A DNA stretch of 64,000 nucleotides, from assembly GCF_018143015.1 (NCBI RefSeq), contig NC_054742.1:13189632-13253631 (forward strand), in the 5' to 3' direction. A program made the translations under genes and the position numbers. A model generated the notes under the pieces. That model did not search any database, was not told the origin of the DNA, and was given only the letters and a program-made list of their open reading frames with translations. Below, piece after piece: positions 19,839 through 32,045 of the stretch (its first letter is position 1; every line of letters starts with the position of its first letter). Origin of the DNA: Lytechinus variegatus. Lineage: Eukaryota > Echinodermata > Echinoidea > Temnopleuroida > Toxopneustidae.

Positions 19839-22800
19839 CTTACAAAGAAAACAAGAAAATATATAATCAATGTCAGGGAAATAGTTGACAAAAACTGACT
19901 AAGATCTATTGATACTTAAAGTGCGTTATTCATTCAAGTCTATCAACGTTCTTTGTGAAATAGAGTACTTTAACTCTTGTCTTTAGGACTACTCCCAAGA
20001 AAAGTAGTTTTTTGTTTTGAGTAGCTGATCTGGGAGAATAATGCCACTGAATATATTTTTTTTATTATTTTATCTTCTCCCCCTTCTATCTTCCTTTCCA
20101 TTCCAATTCTCTTTTTCCGACTGCCCCCTGCTCTCTACAGCGCTTTTGTGTCATACGAAAAATGGCGAGTTGAACTTTAATAAATGTGATAATTTCTTTG
20201 CCGGTATAAGATCATGAAGTAATGAGGATGTTATTGTTAAACAGCAAAAAAAAAATGTTTCGTTTTTTTTCTGGGAGCACACGCATCATTTAATATTAAA
20301 TCTCAGATTCAGAAAAAGATAAAAAGGGGGCAAATACTATAGGGTCTATAATTTATAGAAATCGAGTTCATCATGTTCATATACCTTTAATACAGAGATA
20401 ATCGTATAGGGCCTATAAGAGTAAATATCACAAAATATAAAAATATGTTCCCATCCCCCAATCAAACACAATAATAATAATCTCACCTGCCAGTAAACCA
20501 GATAACATGGCTCCAATTCCAGAAATGAAAAAAGATATAGCGATAATCCCGGGAAAATTCTCTTCTGAGACTGTCACTGCGATGACTGCATAATAAGTAG
20601 AGGCACTTCCATAAATCCCATAACCAGCAAAGAATGAACAAATGATAAGATGGCTAAGATTGGAATATAATGGATACAACACCAACGATAGTCCTGATAT
20701 GGCAACATCCATTGCATAGAGCTCTGGACTCCAAAAAGACTTATAATGCATGGCAATAGCAAGGGTGCTTCGACTAATAAAACCACCAGAAGCTGCAGCT
20801 ATGGGGAGATAAACAGCCGAGGAAGGACTGAAACCAATATCAATAGCATAAGATACCATAAATAAAGCCCAACCTATAAAGACAATGTCTAAAATGATTT
20901 GACACGGCAAGAAAAAGATTGCAAAGGATGGTTCACGTCTAAGAGCTTTGATGTCGAAAGCAATCGAGAGGTATCGCAAAAGGTTGATACAACAGAGATA
21001 AAAACTGGTTTTATCTGAGTTGTCGTTTTTGCTTCTTCCATCATCATCATCTTCTTCGTCTAATTCATCCACATCCTGGCCATTTCTAAGACCATCTTGA
21101 TCTGGTGTAGGAGGAGACTGAGAATCGGGAAGTTTGAAGATGGCACCGATTGGTACACTGTTTAGGAACAATCCACCTAGGCACAATAAAGTTCCTTGAA
21201 GACCATATGCTTGGTGAAGTTGGTTAGTTAGAAATGGGACTGTCATACCACCAACAAGTGATCCAAGGTAGCTGATGGAGTTTGCTGTTCCAAAGTGGTC
21301 TCCGAAATAATGGCGAAGTGAGACGAATGAAGCCTGACATATTGTAGAACTGCACACACCTGAAAAAATAATAATTACAATCTTAAAAAAACAAAGTAGG
21401 CTTATGTAAAAAATAATGTTCCCTTGGATCGAGCAAAAGACAAATATTAATCTAGAGACAAAGACATCTACAAACAATGTGAGCTATTGTAGACAATAAT
21501 CTAAATGTATACCTTGATTTTTTAAAATGATATCGTGTTTTTTCTTTTTATCGCTAACCACATACTTTTCTTCTCCATCTCCCTTTATTCTCTTACAATT
21601 TTGCTCCCATGGAAGACCTGGGCCCCATGTTACAAAGAGTTACGTTGATCCAATCAATCGCAACTATGGAAAGCCAGCAAAGTCAACATAATTATAAAAT
21701 GCTTGTTTGCTCAATTTTTTTTCTAGATATGAATGTATATCCATATTTTAATTGATTTCATGACAGTTTGGTGTGTTCTCCTTCGTTTACAAAGGACATT
21801 TTGCACATTTCCTGTAGAAAAATTATGACACTGGTGGATTTCCATAGAGTTACGATTAACTGGATCAATCGTAACTCTTTGTAAGACGGGGCCCATGCAG
21901 TTGTACTGTATTAGGGAGGCTGATGCACTTTCAAATCGTCTCTTTATCTTTCTTATTCCACCCTGAGTGTATATTTCCTTTGATTGTGTGATAATTATTG
22001 TAATCCTATCGAATAAATTTCTTTAATTGTATTTGTATTTTGTTTATGAATGATCCTATATTATTTTATGACGAGAAAAATGCACTTTATAAACCAACCG
22101 TTATAGACTGGTCTTATCAATATTACTGACTAAAGCTACCCCGTCAAATAGATATTTATATCAAGAAAGATGATGCATTATGTCATAAAGATGTCAAACG
22201 TATTTTGAAAAAGTGAGACGAAGAAATGGGATATCAATTTGACAGTTTTATTGACACATTATGACCAAAATTAATGACCCTTCTACTTTCATGCTTTAAA
22301 AAATAGCTTGTGATTTTTGTTCATTTGCATAAAATTATCTTGAGTGAAATAATAATGATTAACTTTGCGATTTTAAGCTTTGTAGCGACAAAACTAATTT
22401 CTTAATTTTTCTGGTTGATTTACCTATTATTTACCACCCTACGACCACTTCGGGTGTGGTAGAATTTTATCACAGACCGCGAAACCTAATCACTTGTGGG
22501 TCACGTGGGTCTAGTGTCATCCCACCGAGGAAAAATAGTCCTCCCCTTTATTATTTTTAAAAACATGTATTATGATGCAATTGTTGGACATTGATGCACG
22601 AATATAAATATACATATATATTATGTATTACACATTAATGTCGATTTAGTATTCACTAGCATATCATATTTTGATGCATTAGAATGTGACGTCATGAATA
22701 TTTAATTGCGGAGATATATTAGGCAAGGCCCGGTAGCTGGGCAGTGGCATTATCCCGCGCACAACACAGAAGGAAGTCGTCGCGGCTTGTTGACTATTTT

Positions 22801-25375
22801 AGAGGCTGCACATTAGCTTTCGACTGTATGTTTGCAGTTGTTATTTACCAGCCGCTGATATATAGAGGCTGTTCATGGCTGCTGACCATGGGCGCAGCTG
22901 ACCAGGAGACATATATTCCTGGGACCTTATTATACTAAGGGTTTTTCTGTTTTTCATTCTTCTGTTCTGTTTATGATTAATAAACACTACCCAACACATC
23001 TGCCTGTCCCTTCGCTCTCATCTGTTCTTCTCTTGTCGCCCTTGATGAGTGAATGGTTGCGGCCGACTTCGGCCCCAACAGCTTCACTCATTTTGGAACT
23101 TTATCTGCTATAATTACAAGAGTGACATATGTATGAAATACCCATTGGATTATCATCAAGAGTATTTGCAGGCCTATGTTAATCTACGAACAAGTTTTGG
23201 CATTGCAAGGATTTTGTGAAATTACCCTCATTCCCCGATTCTACGAGGGAGGTAGAGCGTATTATAGCGATCTTGGAGTGTGAAAATTAATATTTCTTAA
23301 AACTGAAATTTGGTTTTACGTTTCCTTCTACTTTAACTTTACAAATTTGTCCCAATGCCCTTGGATTTTGGATACACAAATTCATGCATAAAAATGGCTA
23401 AACACACGTTGATACAATCAGGGAAAGGTTATACTCAGAATCATCTGACATTTCTTCCATCTCAAATTGCGGATGTTGTCTTGCCGTCCCCCTATCTGCC
23501 TATGGCGCCGCGCCTTTGTTAGTCCAGTATACTGCACGCTCATTATAATGACCAACCTGCCAAAAAGAAGAAAGTACCAAGAGCCGATACAGACTTGGAA
23601 AAAGCAACACAGATGATACACAGACCAGTTCCTAGTCCTCCAAGTGTGGCTGTCTTCCTGACATCAAACTTCCTGAGAAGCAGCTGAGCCAGTGGACCTT
23701 ACATGAATTTAGAAAGCAAAAAGAAAAGTTGAATGACGGTCATCATTATCTTCATAATGTCACCGCCCACCTACGACTGGTCCACGATCCGATTTTGAAA
23801 CAAATCTCATTTATTGCTCATTTTCTGAAAATGTAACTGTAATTTTTTTTAGGTTTAAATTAATTGAAAGAATATTAAAATAATAATTTTGGATGACTGC
23901 AAGCCTTTATTTTGGAGTACAGTCCAGATTAGTTTCAAATCGTAGCCAAACGTAAGATTGATATGACGTCATTACGACTATGAAATTCGCTTTTATTCTT
24001 ATAATGATAATAGCATATAGTCAAAGATTTGAACATAGATATTCGCGATGATTTAAAACATTAAGTAGCACCAAATTCCAATACGTTTTATTCCGCAATC
24101 GGGTCGCAGAGCAATAAGGTGGTGGCCTTATGAACTTCTAATGAAGTTAATTGCAGACTGAAGGAAGGAATAAAGGGGGAAAATAAAATGAATATGAACA
24201 AAAATAACGGTTAAGAAAAATAATAATGATTAAGAAAATATAATGGATATGAAAATTAAAATGAGAGCGTATAGGGTTGTGGAAGGTATATTTTTAGGGG
24301 ATAAGGGAAACCAATATCAGTTTGAAGTTAAATTCTGCGCATGATCAGAAGATAATTTGAACTTAAATGGCATGGTAGTTTAATATCAAATGAGCATAAA
24401 GCATCAACTTTGATGTCTTGATTATTCATATATTCTTTTGAATTGTAATTTTCATTAGATCCACTGGAAAACAACAGTGCTTCAATTTGCGACTGGTATT
24501 TAATTGTTGGCCAAGTATAGCAACATGCTAATGCATTCAAAGTTTAAATGCAACAAATACCTTTATAAAGAGTGCTATTCTAGTCATCTGGTCTATGCAA
24601 TTTCTGCATCCTGCTTTGACAGGCATGCTTACATAAAATCTTGTGTTGAAATTTGACTATGCTAATAGAGGAAAGGAAAGGTACTACGTCTTAACCAATA
24701 TTATGTAAATTTTACGGTAACGATGATCATGAAGTCGACCTGTGCTTGCTGGCTATATATACGACTGGGCCTATTGAATTATAATCACATAGTTTGAATT
24801 CAATTCAATTGAATGTAAAATATTAAAATGAAAGGAGAGTAAAAAATGAATATATTTATTATAACAATAGGCCTTTAGCAAAATGGCACAAGACCTCTCT
24901 AACAGCAAGGCCTACAAGACATGGCGGACAACGTATATAGATAAGAATTTCACAGGCCCAAATTCGTGACATTATTAAGCAGCACATACATAACGTAGGT
25001 CTATAATGTGAGATTATGAACTTATGTAAATGTATTGGCATGTCTTTCAAATTTAAGATATTTGACTGAAATGTAAAAAAAGTCCACGGACCTATAAACA
25101 TTGAGTAAAAAAGGGTTTTTAATTGTATAAAGTCACTTTGTACACTCATCCACCGGCCCGTTGAAAAACGACATCCAGAGAAGCAGTGTCAAGAACTTAC
25201 ATGCCATATAGTTCATGGTGATCTGAAGTGAGAGGAGAAAACCAACAGTAGCATAGCTGATGTTGAGTTGAACGACAAGAGCAGGAATTATTACCCCGAG
25301 TGATTTCATAATACCTTGTTGTAAAAGATGGTTTACAAACTTGGCAAGGAGTACAACATTTGAGGAGAACGCCAT
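19690..25375 (-). CDS. Monocarboxylate-transporter-like MFS protein (SLC16 type), four exons
   Basis: Exons 25201-25375, 23557-23697, 20487-21359 and 19690-19838 join in phase 1 at every junction with consensus GT-AG sites. They give 445 codons, the usual length for this family. The start is the ATG at 25375, which has an in-frame TGA 27 bases upstream. Family features: GIMKSLGVIIPALVVQL in helix 1, CPLAQLLLRKFDVRK between helices 2 and 3, RHYFGDHFGTANSISYLG after helix 4, a long acidic cytoplasmic loop (DVDELDEEDDDD) between the two six-helix halves, and GIIFDATKSF before helix 12. MCT proteins carry lactate, pyruvate or related solutes across the plasma membrane; here the substrate is unknown. 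The helix-1 DG-W-G-W-type motif and the KRR after helix 4 are missing, so this is an atypical member. Intron 2 carries a candidate LTR and a MITE. Confidence 0.85.
20487..21359 (-). CDS. Transporter exon 3
   Basis: Acceptor TTTTTTCAG before GTGTGTGCAG; donor CTGGCAG|GTGAGA. It codes residues about 106-396: helices 4-6, the acidic central loop and helices 7-11 (for example FIGWALFMVSYAIDIGF and IAISFFISGIGAMLSGLL). Confidence 0.88.
21620..21893. mobile_element. TIR MITE in transporter intron 2
   Basis: Ends GGGCCCCATGTTACAAAGAG (21620) and CTCTTTGTAAGACGGGGCCC (ending 21893) are inverted. The next ~20 bp (TTACG..GATCCAATCAATCG and inverse) also pair. 274 bp, non-coding. Confidence 0.8.
22582..23080 (+). 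mobile_element. Candidate solo LTR in transporter intron 2
   Basis: Starts TGTTGGACATTG and ends GGCCCCAACA, forming the short TGTTGG/CCAACA inverse typical of LTR ends. A TATATA element lies at about 22858 and AATAAA at about 22978, in the order expected for promoter and polyadenylation signals. A clean 4-6 bp target duplication was not found (left GCAAT, right GCTTC). A hairpin (23046-23090) crosses the proposed right end, which weakens the call. Confidence 0.35.
23046..23090. repeat. Imperfect hairpin TGAGTGAA...TTCACTCA
   Basis: Arms TGAGTGAATGGTTGCGGCCGA and TCGGCCCCAACAGCTTCACT(CA) pair around a 2-3 base loop. It overlaps the right end of the candidate LTR. Confidence 0.6.
23557..23697 (-). 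CDS. Transporter exon 2
   Basis: Acceptor TGTAAG before GTCCACTGG; donor TTGGCAG|GTTGGT. The 141 bp (47 codons, phase 1 to 1) encode the loop RKFDVRK and helix 3 (GGLGTGLCIICVAFSKSV). It is too short to stand out as an open frame, but it joins exons 1 and 3 exactly in phase. Confidence 0.85.
25201..25375 (-). CDS. Transporter exon 1
   Basis: Codes residues 1-58, from MAFSSNVVLLAKFVNH through helix 1 and most of helix 2. Donor ATGGCAT|GTAAGT. A longer start at a GTG codon (25387) is rejected because it lies after the same upstream stop and is not an ATG. Confidence 0.85.
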
Positions 25376-25969
25376 TTTGATGGACACTGACCACGAGCTT
25401 CACGCGATGCCATATTGTAAACAATATTATTGTAAAAAAAATTATCACAATGGTCAGCTGGATAGTGCTTTGGAAATAATTATATCTCGTGAACACTGTG
25501 TCAATAGCGATGCAATAAAACATCTTTGACCTGCGCTATAGGTACACAGTGATCGACCTGGTTACAATTTGGTCACACTTGGTCGTTTTTTCTGAAAACT
25601 CTGCAGGTATAGAAAATATGCATTGCTATAAACGTAATGGTAAATGATAAAAGATTTATAGAACGCAGAAACTATTCACTATTGTGTATGACGCTCCTTA
25701 AGTCCCCCTGGAATCGTAATGGGTAATATACATTTGAATAGGGTTGATAGTACATCTTTTATTTTGATTTGATTTATTGTTTTCTTCTGCATCCATAACA
25801 TTCGTATACTATATTTTTCATAACATAATAAATATATGTTAGAATTTTTGGCATGAATCATAAATAAAGAGTACTAAAAAATAATTCCAGACAAAAATGA
25901 TTAACTATATGATATTCACAATTTGCAGAAGGATTGTCATCATAAGCAGATTGCTTGAAAAAAAGACAA
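25376..25969. other. 5' flank of the transporter gene and LINE tail
   Basis: The first ~150 bp upstream of the ATG presumably hold the 5' UTR and promoter; no TATA box or other element could be assigned. A minus-strand LINE tail (complement of ATGCAGAAGAAAACAATAAA, continued by TCAAATCAAAA) lies at about 25755-25797, the same tail as at 17550. Confidence 0.35.
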
Positions 25970-26755
25970 AATAGGTGAATAAAAATAAAGGAGTTTCTTC
26001 TTGGAAACCACACATTGAGGTATCATGTTCACGTATAAGACATCTTAATATTAAAAAAAAAATGAAATTCATTTTACCAAAATATACTATGATAACTTTA
26101 TATAATAGTCTTGTTTTGCCACATTGCTGTCCTGAATTGAAATGTCATATGGAGTAATACATTTCATTCACATATAAATAAGTTATTTTATTGCTAAATA
26201 GTGATAAGACTGATTTCTAATGCTCCATTTAATACCATACTAATGAACTGTTTGTTTTTAATTCAAAAGTTTTAAAGATAAATGATTTGACTGATGAGTG
26301 TGGCTATTTTTATGTTAAACTATATAGAATCAATATACTTCCAGAAATGTTCAAAACTTTCTTTAAAACAAACGACTCTCATCGTCATACCTAATCTAAC
26401 CCGCAAGAATAAAGATTATCGCTCATTTCTAGAACGTAAAACCACATCTCAACAATCGATCATTACGACTCAATTGTTAAAAATATGGAATAACTTATCA
26501 GAAGACTTTAAGGAATACCCATGCTCGACAGTCACTAGATTTACAAGAAAACTACAAGATTTAAACCACTTACCTTACCTGTTTTATGTAACTATTTTTC
26601 ATTGTATCTCATAAAGGTCTTGTTTTGGGCCCCCTGAGATAAGTTCTTACCTTCTTCAGGGGTCCACACCTTATGTGTTAATGCCTTATTTCATTGTACA
26701 TATCGTTATTGTTTTTACACATGAAGGTCAAATCAATGAAATGAATGAAAATGCT
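25970..26755 (+). pseudogene. Decayed non-LTR retrotransposon 3' end
   Basis: Short frames match the C-terminal part of a jockey/CR1/L2-type reverse transcriptase: LYNSLVLPH at about 26098, later an NLTRKNKDYRSF block and a KIWNNLSEDFKEYP block at 26290-26550. These correspond to the usual Y-x-SL-x-P and IWN-LP elements. Frames are broken by stops and AT-rich insertions. It ends in a TGAAATGAATGAA-type tail near 26745. Confidence 0.6.
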
Positions 26756-27351
26756 TATCCGGGCCGGGGGGGGGGGGGGGTGATGAGCAATATATTAAGC
26801 TGAAAATTCTTTTTTTTTTTTTGGGGGGGGAGGCACCTCACATCAAGGGCGATGTATATGGGGGTACATAAACATGTACACATCATCGACTTGGTGATGA
26901 CACGATTTCCTTTCCGATGGTTGTTTTAGTGGTTTTAATTGTGACCACTGAGTAACAGTTTGACTGACCATTAATAAGCGAAAGAGCAAAGTGAGCGAGC
27001 AAATTACTGATTGGTGTCCAAACTTATTTCTTTTAAAGCCAAAACGAGAAAACAGCTCTTAATGAAAATTCAGTTACTCATTTCAGGTGGGAGATGTCAT
27101 AACTATTAAGAATAAGGATGTCTTAATTGACTTAATGTAAAAATACATTATTGAAATCATTTTTAATTTACAGAGAAAATATAATTTCATTGAATTTTTA
27201 CTACAAAATAAGATGAGCTGCATTACAGAGCAACAAGTAATAATGAATAAGTACAAAACTCAATGAAATATTACAGTTTAATTTACTAACCAATTAGAGG
27301 AATATATCGTCACTTGAAGAAAAGAAACAGATTTGAATCAACATGCCTATC
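26756..27351. other. No gene seen; poly-G tract
   Basis: A poly-G/poly-T patch (26765-26835) is followed by AT-rich sequence without assigned features. Confidence 0.35.
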
Positions 27352-27432
27352 CTATGATCTGTCAACACCATCAATTATCGTTTCAATAATTTTCTCCACT
27401 TGCTTTGTAGATATTACGACGGCCGCCGCCAT
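27352..27432 (-). CDS. Possible short first exon or small ORF
   Basis: ATGGCGGCGGCCGTCGTAAT starts a 26-codon frame (MAAAVVISTKQVEKIIETII, then DGVDRS) to TAG. The ATGGCGGC start context and a preceding CTGTTCCAG acceptor-like site resemble the first coding exon of a housekeeping gene, but no partner exon or strong donor was found. It may be chance. Confidence 0.2.
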   Translation of the reverse strand: MAAAVVISTKQVEKIIETIIDGVDRS

Positions 27433-27571
27433 TAAACTGGAACAGAATTAATTCGTTCTTTCATAAATGTTATTATTCATGCGCATAAATCAATCCATAT
27501 ACAGCTGTGATTTGCAATATAGTTTATAATTCGATAACTTGTGATTTTATAACAACGCTTCAGTGTGGAGC

Positions 27572-27865
27572 GTTGTGGCCCAGTGGATTAGTCTTCGAAC
27601 TTTGAAACAGAGGGTCGTGGGTTCGAATTCCAGCCATGGCGTAATTTCCTTCGGCAAGAAATTTATCCACATCGTGCTGCACTCGACCTAGGTGAGGTAA
27701 ATGGGTACCTGGCAGGAATTTATTCCTTAAAATGCCACCGCGCTGTAAAAAGGCTGCGGGGCTAAAGCCATGCAGGGTAATAATATCCAATTAAGCGCAT
27801 AGGGGAGCATTTGGCAGTGATATGCGCTATATAAGCATGTTGGTATTGCGATTATTGTTATAATT
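27572..27865 (+). mobile_element. tRNA-derived SINE
   Basis: The head contains an A box (GTGGCCCAGTGGATTAGTC) and a B box (GGGTTCGAATTCC). The body (GTAAATGGGTACCTGG) resembles the SINE at 15936-16305, and it ends GCGCTATATAAGCATG before an AT-rich tail. Head-body-tail order identifies a SINE rather than a tRNA gene. Confidence 0.85.
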
Positions 27866-28604
27866 CCTATTCCAGAGCTATAACACACATCGCGAAAACG
27901 TGCAAATCGATTTCATACTTTATTTCATACAGCATCGTCATGAGCAAAGCATGCGTTTGGAGGGACCAGACATGGCATATGGGAAAACAGTAGCCGCGAG
28001 CGAGCAAAATTTTCACATTATAACTGAACTGAATCTATTACCAAATAACGTCAAAATACATAGATAGGCCTACAAGGTAAATTGTCATATACTTCATTGG
28101 TAAAAGGAGTCCACAAAAATAGCAAGTATGACGTGGAGTCCCTATGCCATACATAATCATCAAAATTATAATTTTGTGACAGATTTTGACTTCATTTGCA
28201 AAAATTAATATAAAATATGCCACCTCTTTTCCTTTGTTTTCTCTCCTTACATGTCTTTAAAAAAAATTGTTCGTGACAATTTTGGGGGTCCCCCAACTTC
28301 TCCAAGCCCCCCCATCTGTATACCAGTGATATCATGATCGGTCTCCTTGTACATTTTGCTTCTCCCTATAATGGCATAATGTTTGATGGAAGTGAAATAA
28401 ATAAATTTGAATTTAGCTCACGTTTTGCGCTCACCTCAAGTTTGTAGTAAACGTATATAGCCTCTCCACTGATTACTTACGTATTTAACAGTGCTTTCCC
28501 TATTCGGGTCAGTCCAAAGCGAGCGAAAAAAACCCCGCTATTTCATGAGAATCAAACTTTGAGATAGATTTTCACATAATATTCAGAAAGTAATATCATA
28601 ACTT
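27866..28604. other. No gene seen
   Basis: AT-rich. A LINE-like tail (GAAATAAATAAATTTGAATT at about 28394) is the only recognisable piece; it is followed by a CACGTTTTGCGCTCACC motif reminiscent of the poly-G element family. Confidence 0.35.
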
Positions 28605-28985
28605 ATCATGGGCGGAAATCTCTCCGCAAAGGTAGGGGGACCACGGGCTGGAAAATCTGACAAGCCCCCAATATATATATATATATCACCCCAAATGTCA
28701 CGTAATTTCGACCAAAACAAATTTGACAAGCAAAAAAAAAAAAAAAAAAAAAAAAAGGTTATCACCCCCCTCAAAAGTAAGGTCATCTCGTCTATACATG
28801 TTGTATTTCGATTTGAATAATGTATTTCTTTCCATCATAAAAGACCAAAAATAGTAGGGGGACATTTGATATTGTGTCCCCCTACTATTTTTTGGTAGGG
28901 GGACGCATCCCCTCTTACACTTTTCTTTCTTTCCTCCTTTCTTTTTTCTGTTCTTGGTTGTAGAACTTTTTGGGACCATGGCCCC
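28605..28985. repeat. Poly-A/poly-C repeat with a TAGGGGGAC palindrome
   Basis: Contains (TA)n at about 28671-28686, a 27-base poly-A tract and a hairpin AATAGTAGGGGGACATTTGA / TATTGTGTCCCCCTACTATT at about 28847-28893. An inverted relative occurs at 51290-51480. Confidence 0.65.
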
Positions 28986-29499
28986 TGCCTGTTACGCCAC
29001 TTGTAAAATACATTGTCTACCCCGACCACAATTGCATTCACACTAAGATAAAAATGGTCCATGAACTTGGATCATCTTGTCAATCTTTCTCAAATATTTC
29101 ACTTACACATTTGTGTATAAGAACTTGACAAATAAATCAAATCAAATTATATTGATTGAAAAATCATATTTATTCATAAATCATGTAAACAGAAAATAAA
29201 CGACATGAAATTAAATATACGTATTCAAAAGATTCTACCAACTTCAACTTGGTAAACAAGCTTTCTTAAGCCAAAACAAGACAAATTTATACCTGGAATC
29301 TTTGATTGGGAAAGTCAAAATCCCCCCAAAATAGGCACAGGCTTACCTACAAAATTAGAGATAGGAATAAACCTCAAATAATTTATTTTATGATAGTCCT
29401 CAACTGAAAAAAAGGATCAGCCCAATAAAGATATCATAAAGAAATGCAAACAAAATGATCATTAACAACTCGAAAACAAAAGTTATGTATTTTAAGAAC

Positions 29500-30695
29500 C
29501 AACCTAAGTTACATAATGCAATGGCAGTTAATATCAATATATACATGGACAGTAAACAGTTGCTGTCTCCAAAAGTGTTAATTTTCTTGGTGTTATAACT
29601 GATGAGCTTTAACCTTTTCTGAACATCAAATGAAAATTTGAAGTAAGGTTTCTAAAAAGATAGGTATCCTGTATAAATTGCATGCTGCTTTGCCTGAGAA
29701 AGTAATATTTATGTTGTATAATTCACTTATATTAACCTATCTCAGTTAGAATTTGGGCCAATATTTATCATAAGCTAAAGCCAATTCACGTTCTGCAGAA
29801 AAAAAAACATTAAGAATTTGCTCATTCTCCCACTATCAAGCCCCATTTCTTCAAATTTTCAACCATTTTGTATGATATTCACAATGTGCAAATTGCGATT
29901 CTAATGTACTGCAAATTTAATAATTTTCTCCCTACGAATATCGATGGACTGTCTGAGTTTAACTCACATTTTCATGCTTACAATACCTGATCCTCTCAGA
30001 AATTCCACTATTTTGAAGGAAAAAGAAAAGAAAAACTTAACTTGAATTCTATTCGTCAAAGTGGCCCTCGCATTTGGAATGTCATTAATTCTGATATTGC
30101 ATCTATCGGTAAATTATTATGTAAACATTCAAGGTGAAGTACAAGTCCACCTTTATAGCAGGATATGTACTGTAAATTGAAATTAATAGAACCGTATGTG
30201 TGTTTTGTGTATAAGTCTCTCTGTCTTGCCAATAATATTCTATCTAGTTTTTAATGTACATTTCAATTTCCCATGTGTATTATTACCTTTCTTAGTAGCT
30301 CATGTGCATGGATGCGCATTTGCGTGCGGTGTGTATGTTTTTTTTTCCTGAATTTAGATAGTTACATTTGTAAGTTATTTCATTCTACCCGTCCTCACTC
30401 TTTCTTCTCGAGGCTCTCCTCTCCTGTCTCCAGTTTCATCTTTTCGATTTACCTCCTAGCCCTAACGTCTTCTTTTAATTCTATTCCTTAAACTTCTGCC
30501 CTCTACACTTTCTTCTCTGCTATTCTGCTCGCTGATAAATTTTTGCACTGTATATATATGATTTACAGGTGATCTATGTCTCACAAGCTGTGCTTTTTAA
30601 TACATCACTTCAGTTCTGCGTCTTGATTAAAGTGAATTCATTGTTACTTAATTTATGACATGTATAATGTTTTCGTACAATTGAAATAAAATTGA
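29500..30695 (+). pseudogene. Decayed non-LTR retrotransposon 3' end
   Basis: A broken frame carries VNFLGVITDE (about 29577), KKIGILYKLHAALPE (about 29655) and FMLYNSLILTYLS (about 29710), the C-terminal reverse-transcriptase elements of jockey/CR1/L2-type LINEs. Stops and frameshifts interrupt it throughout. A probable 3' end, AATTGAAATAAAATTGAACT followed by TGAAAAAAG, lies near 30680. Confidence 0.65.
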
Positions 30696-31138
30696 ACTTG
30701 AAAAAAGTAGGCCTACATAAAAAAACTTATTTACTATGGAAGTAATACACATTATACAAAGTAAATATGAAGGAAAATTGAAATGGTAATATACTGACAT
30801 AATGTCCATACAATACAATGATAAGTAATTCTCATAGTAACAATGCTAAACAGCCAATCGTAATCAAGGATTCCATGGAAGTTGTCTTTGGATTGCAAAT
30901 TTCAATGATAGTAATTCTTATGCAACAGAGTGGTGAACTACTCATTACCGACCCTGTGTGTGTTTCATAAAGCTATTCAGAATAGTGACTTTATGAATGA
31001 CTGATCATAATTTCTAAATCAACACCAATACATATTTGGCATGTATCACTTACAAGAAATGACCACCTGTTGCCTGTAACTTATAAACAGTTTTATGAAA
31101 CACCCACATGAATACATCTTGATCATTAATTTTATCCC
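30696..31138. other. No gene seen
   Basis: AT-rich 3' flank without assigned features. The stretch near 30955-31110 (GTGTTTCATAAAGCTATTC ... AACAGTTTTATGAAACACCC) is a weak inverted repeat of about 150 bp, probably a small MITE. Confidence 0.4.
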
Positions 31139-32045
31139 CCGAACAGAGTTCGGAGGATACTATGGATTTGGCCTCGTCGCGCCGCGTCCGCCGCCGCAGA
31201 GATTACCTTGTGAGCGCTCTATCAGCTCCATTTCTCTCCGATCGTCTTCAAATTTGGCATGAGGGTTCACTATGGTATAGCAAAGAAGCCTATCGATTTT
31301 GGTGCAGGCGGAGGTCACATGGTAAGGTCAAAGGTCATTTTCAGGTCAGCATTAAAGTTTACATGCAAGACTCTCTTATGACACCTAACTCCGCAACCGT
31401 AAGTCACTTTTCTACCAAGTTTGGATGGTAGATGGATTTGGGGTACCTGCATGCTATGCTGCAGTGGGAGGTCACATGGTAATGTCAAAGGTCATTTTCA
31501 GATCAACGTTAAAGTGTACATGCAAGACTCCCTTATGACACCTAACTCTACAACCGTAAGTCACTTTCAACCAAACTTGGATGGTAGATCGATTTGGGGT
31601 ACTTGCATGTTATGCTGCAGTCGCAGGTAACGTGGTATGGTCAAAGGTCATTTTCAGGTCCACATTAAAGTTTACATGCAAAACTCTTTTATGACACCTA
31701 ACTCTGCAACCGTTAGTCACTTTTCAACCAAACCTGGATAGTAGATGGACTTGGGGGACCTGCATATTATGCTGCAGTCACAGGTCACATGGTAAGGTCA
31801 AAGGTCATTTTCAGGTCAACGTGGTAGTTAACATGCAAGACTCTTTCTCCGTAACCACAAGTCACTTTTCAACCACACTTGGATGGTAGATGGACTTGGG
31901 GGCCTGCATGCTAGGGTCATTGTCGCCATGATAATTGTAGTTTTTTGTCAAATTTCTGTGTGAGCTCTATATATCACAATGACGGATGACGCGGTGGGTT
32001 CGGGGGATACATGTGTTCGGCTGCGCGACCAGCCGAGCTTCTCCA
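31139..32045 (+). repeat. DR1-bearing tandem repeat element (family R1)
   Basis: A GC-rich head (GAACAGAGTTCGGAGGATAC, then GCGCCGCGTCCGCCGCCGC) precedes about four tandem units of ~155-160 bp. Each unit contains AGGTCACATGGTAAGGTCAA or variants followed by AGGTCATTTTC, and TAACTCYRCAACCGTAAGTC. The end has CGGGGGATACATGTGTTCGG and a GCTGCGCGACCAGCCGAGC palindrome. No protein. It may be a non-autonomous element of unknown class. Confidence 0.75.

Noticed and set aside
24859..25149. Minus-strand frame next to transporter exon 1
   Set aside because: It lies in intron 1; the transporter's splice donor at 25200 excludes it.
27560..27790. tRNA gene at 27.57 kb and the minus-strand frame over it
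   Set aside because: Same SINE architecture; the frame is a chance reading of the SINE.
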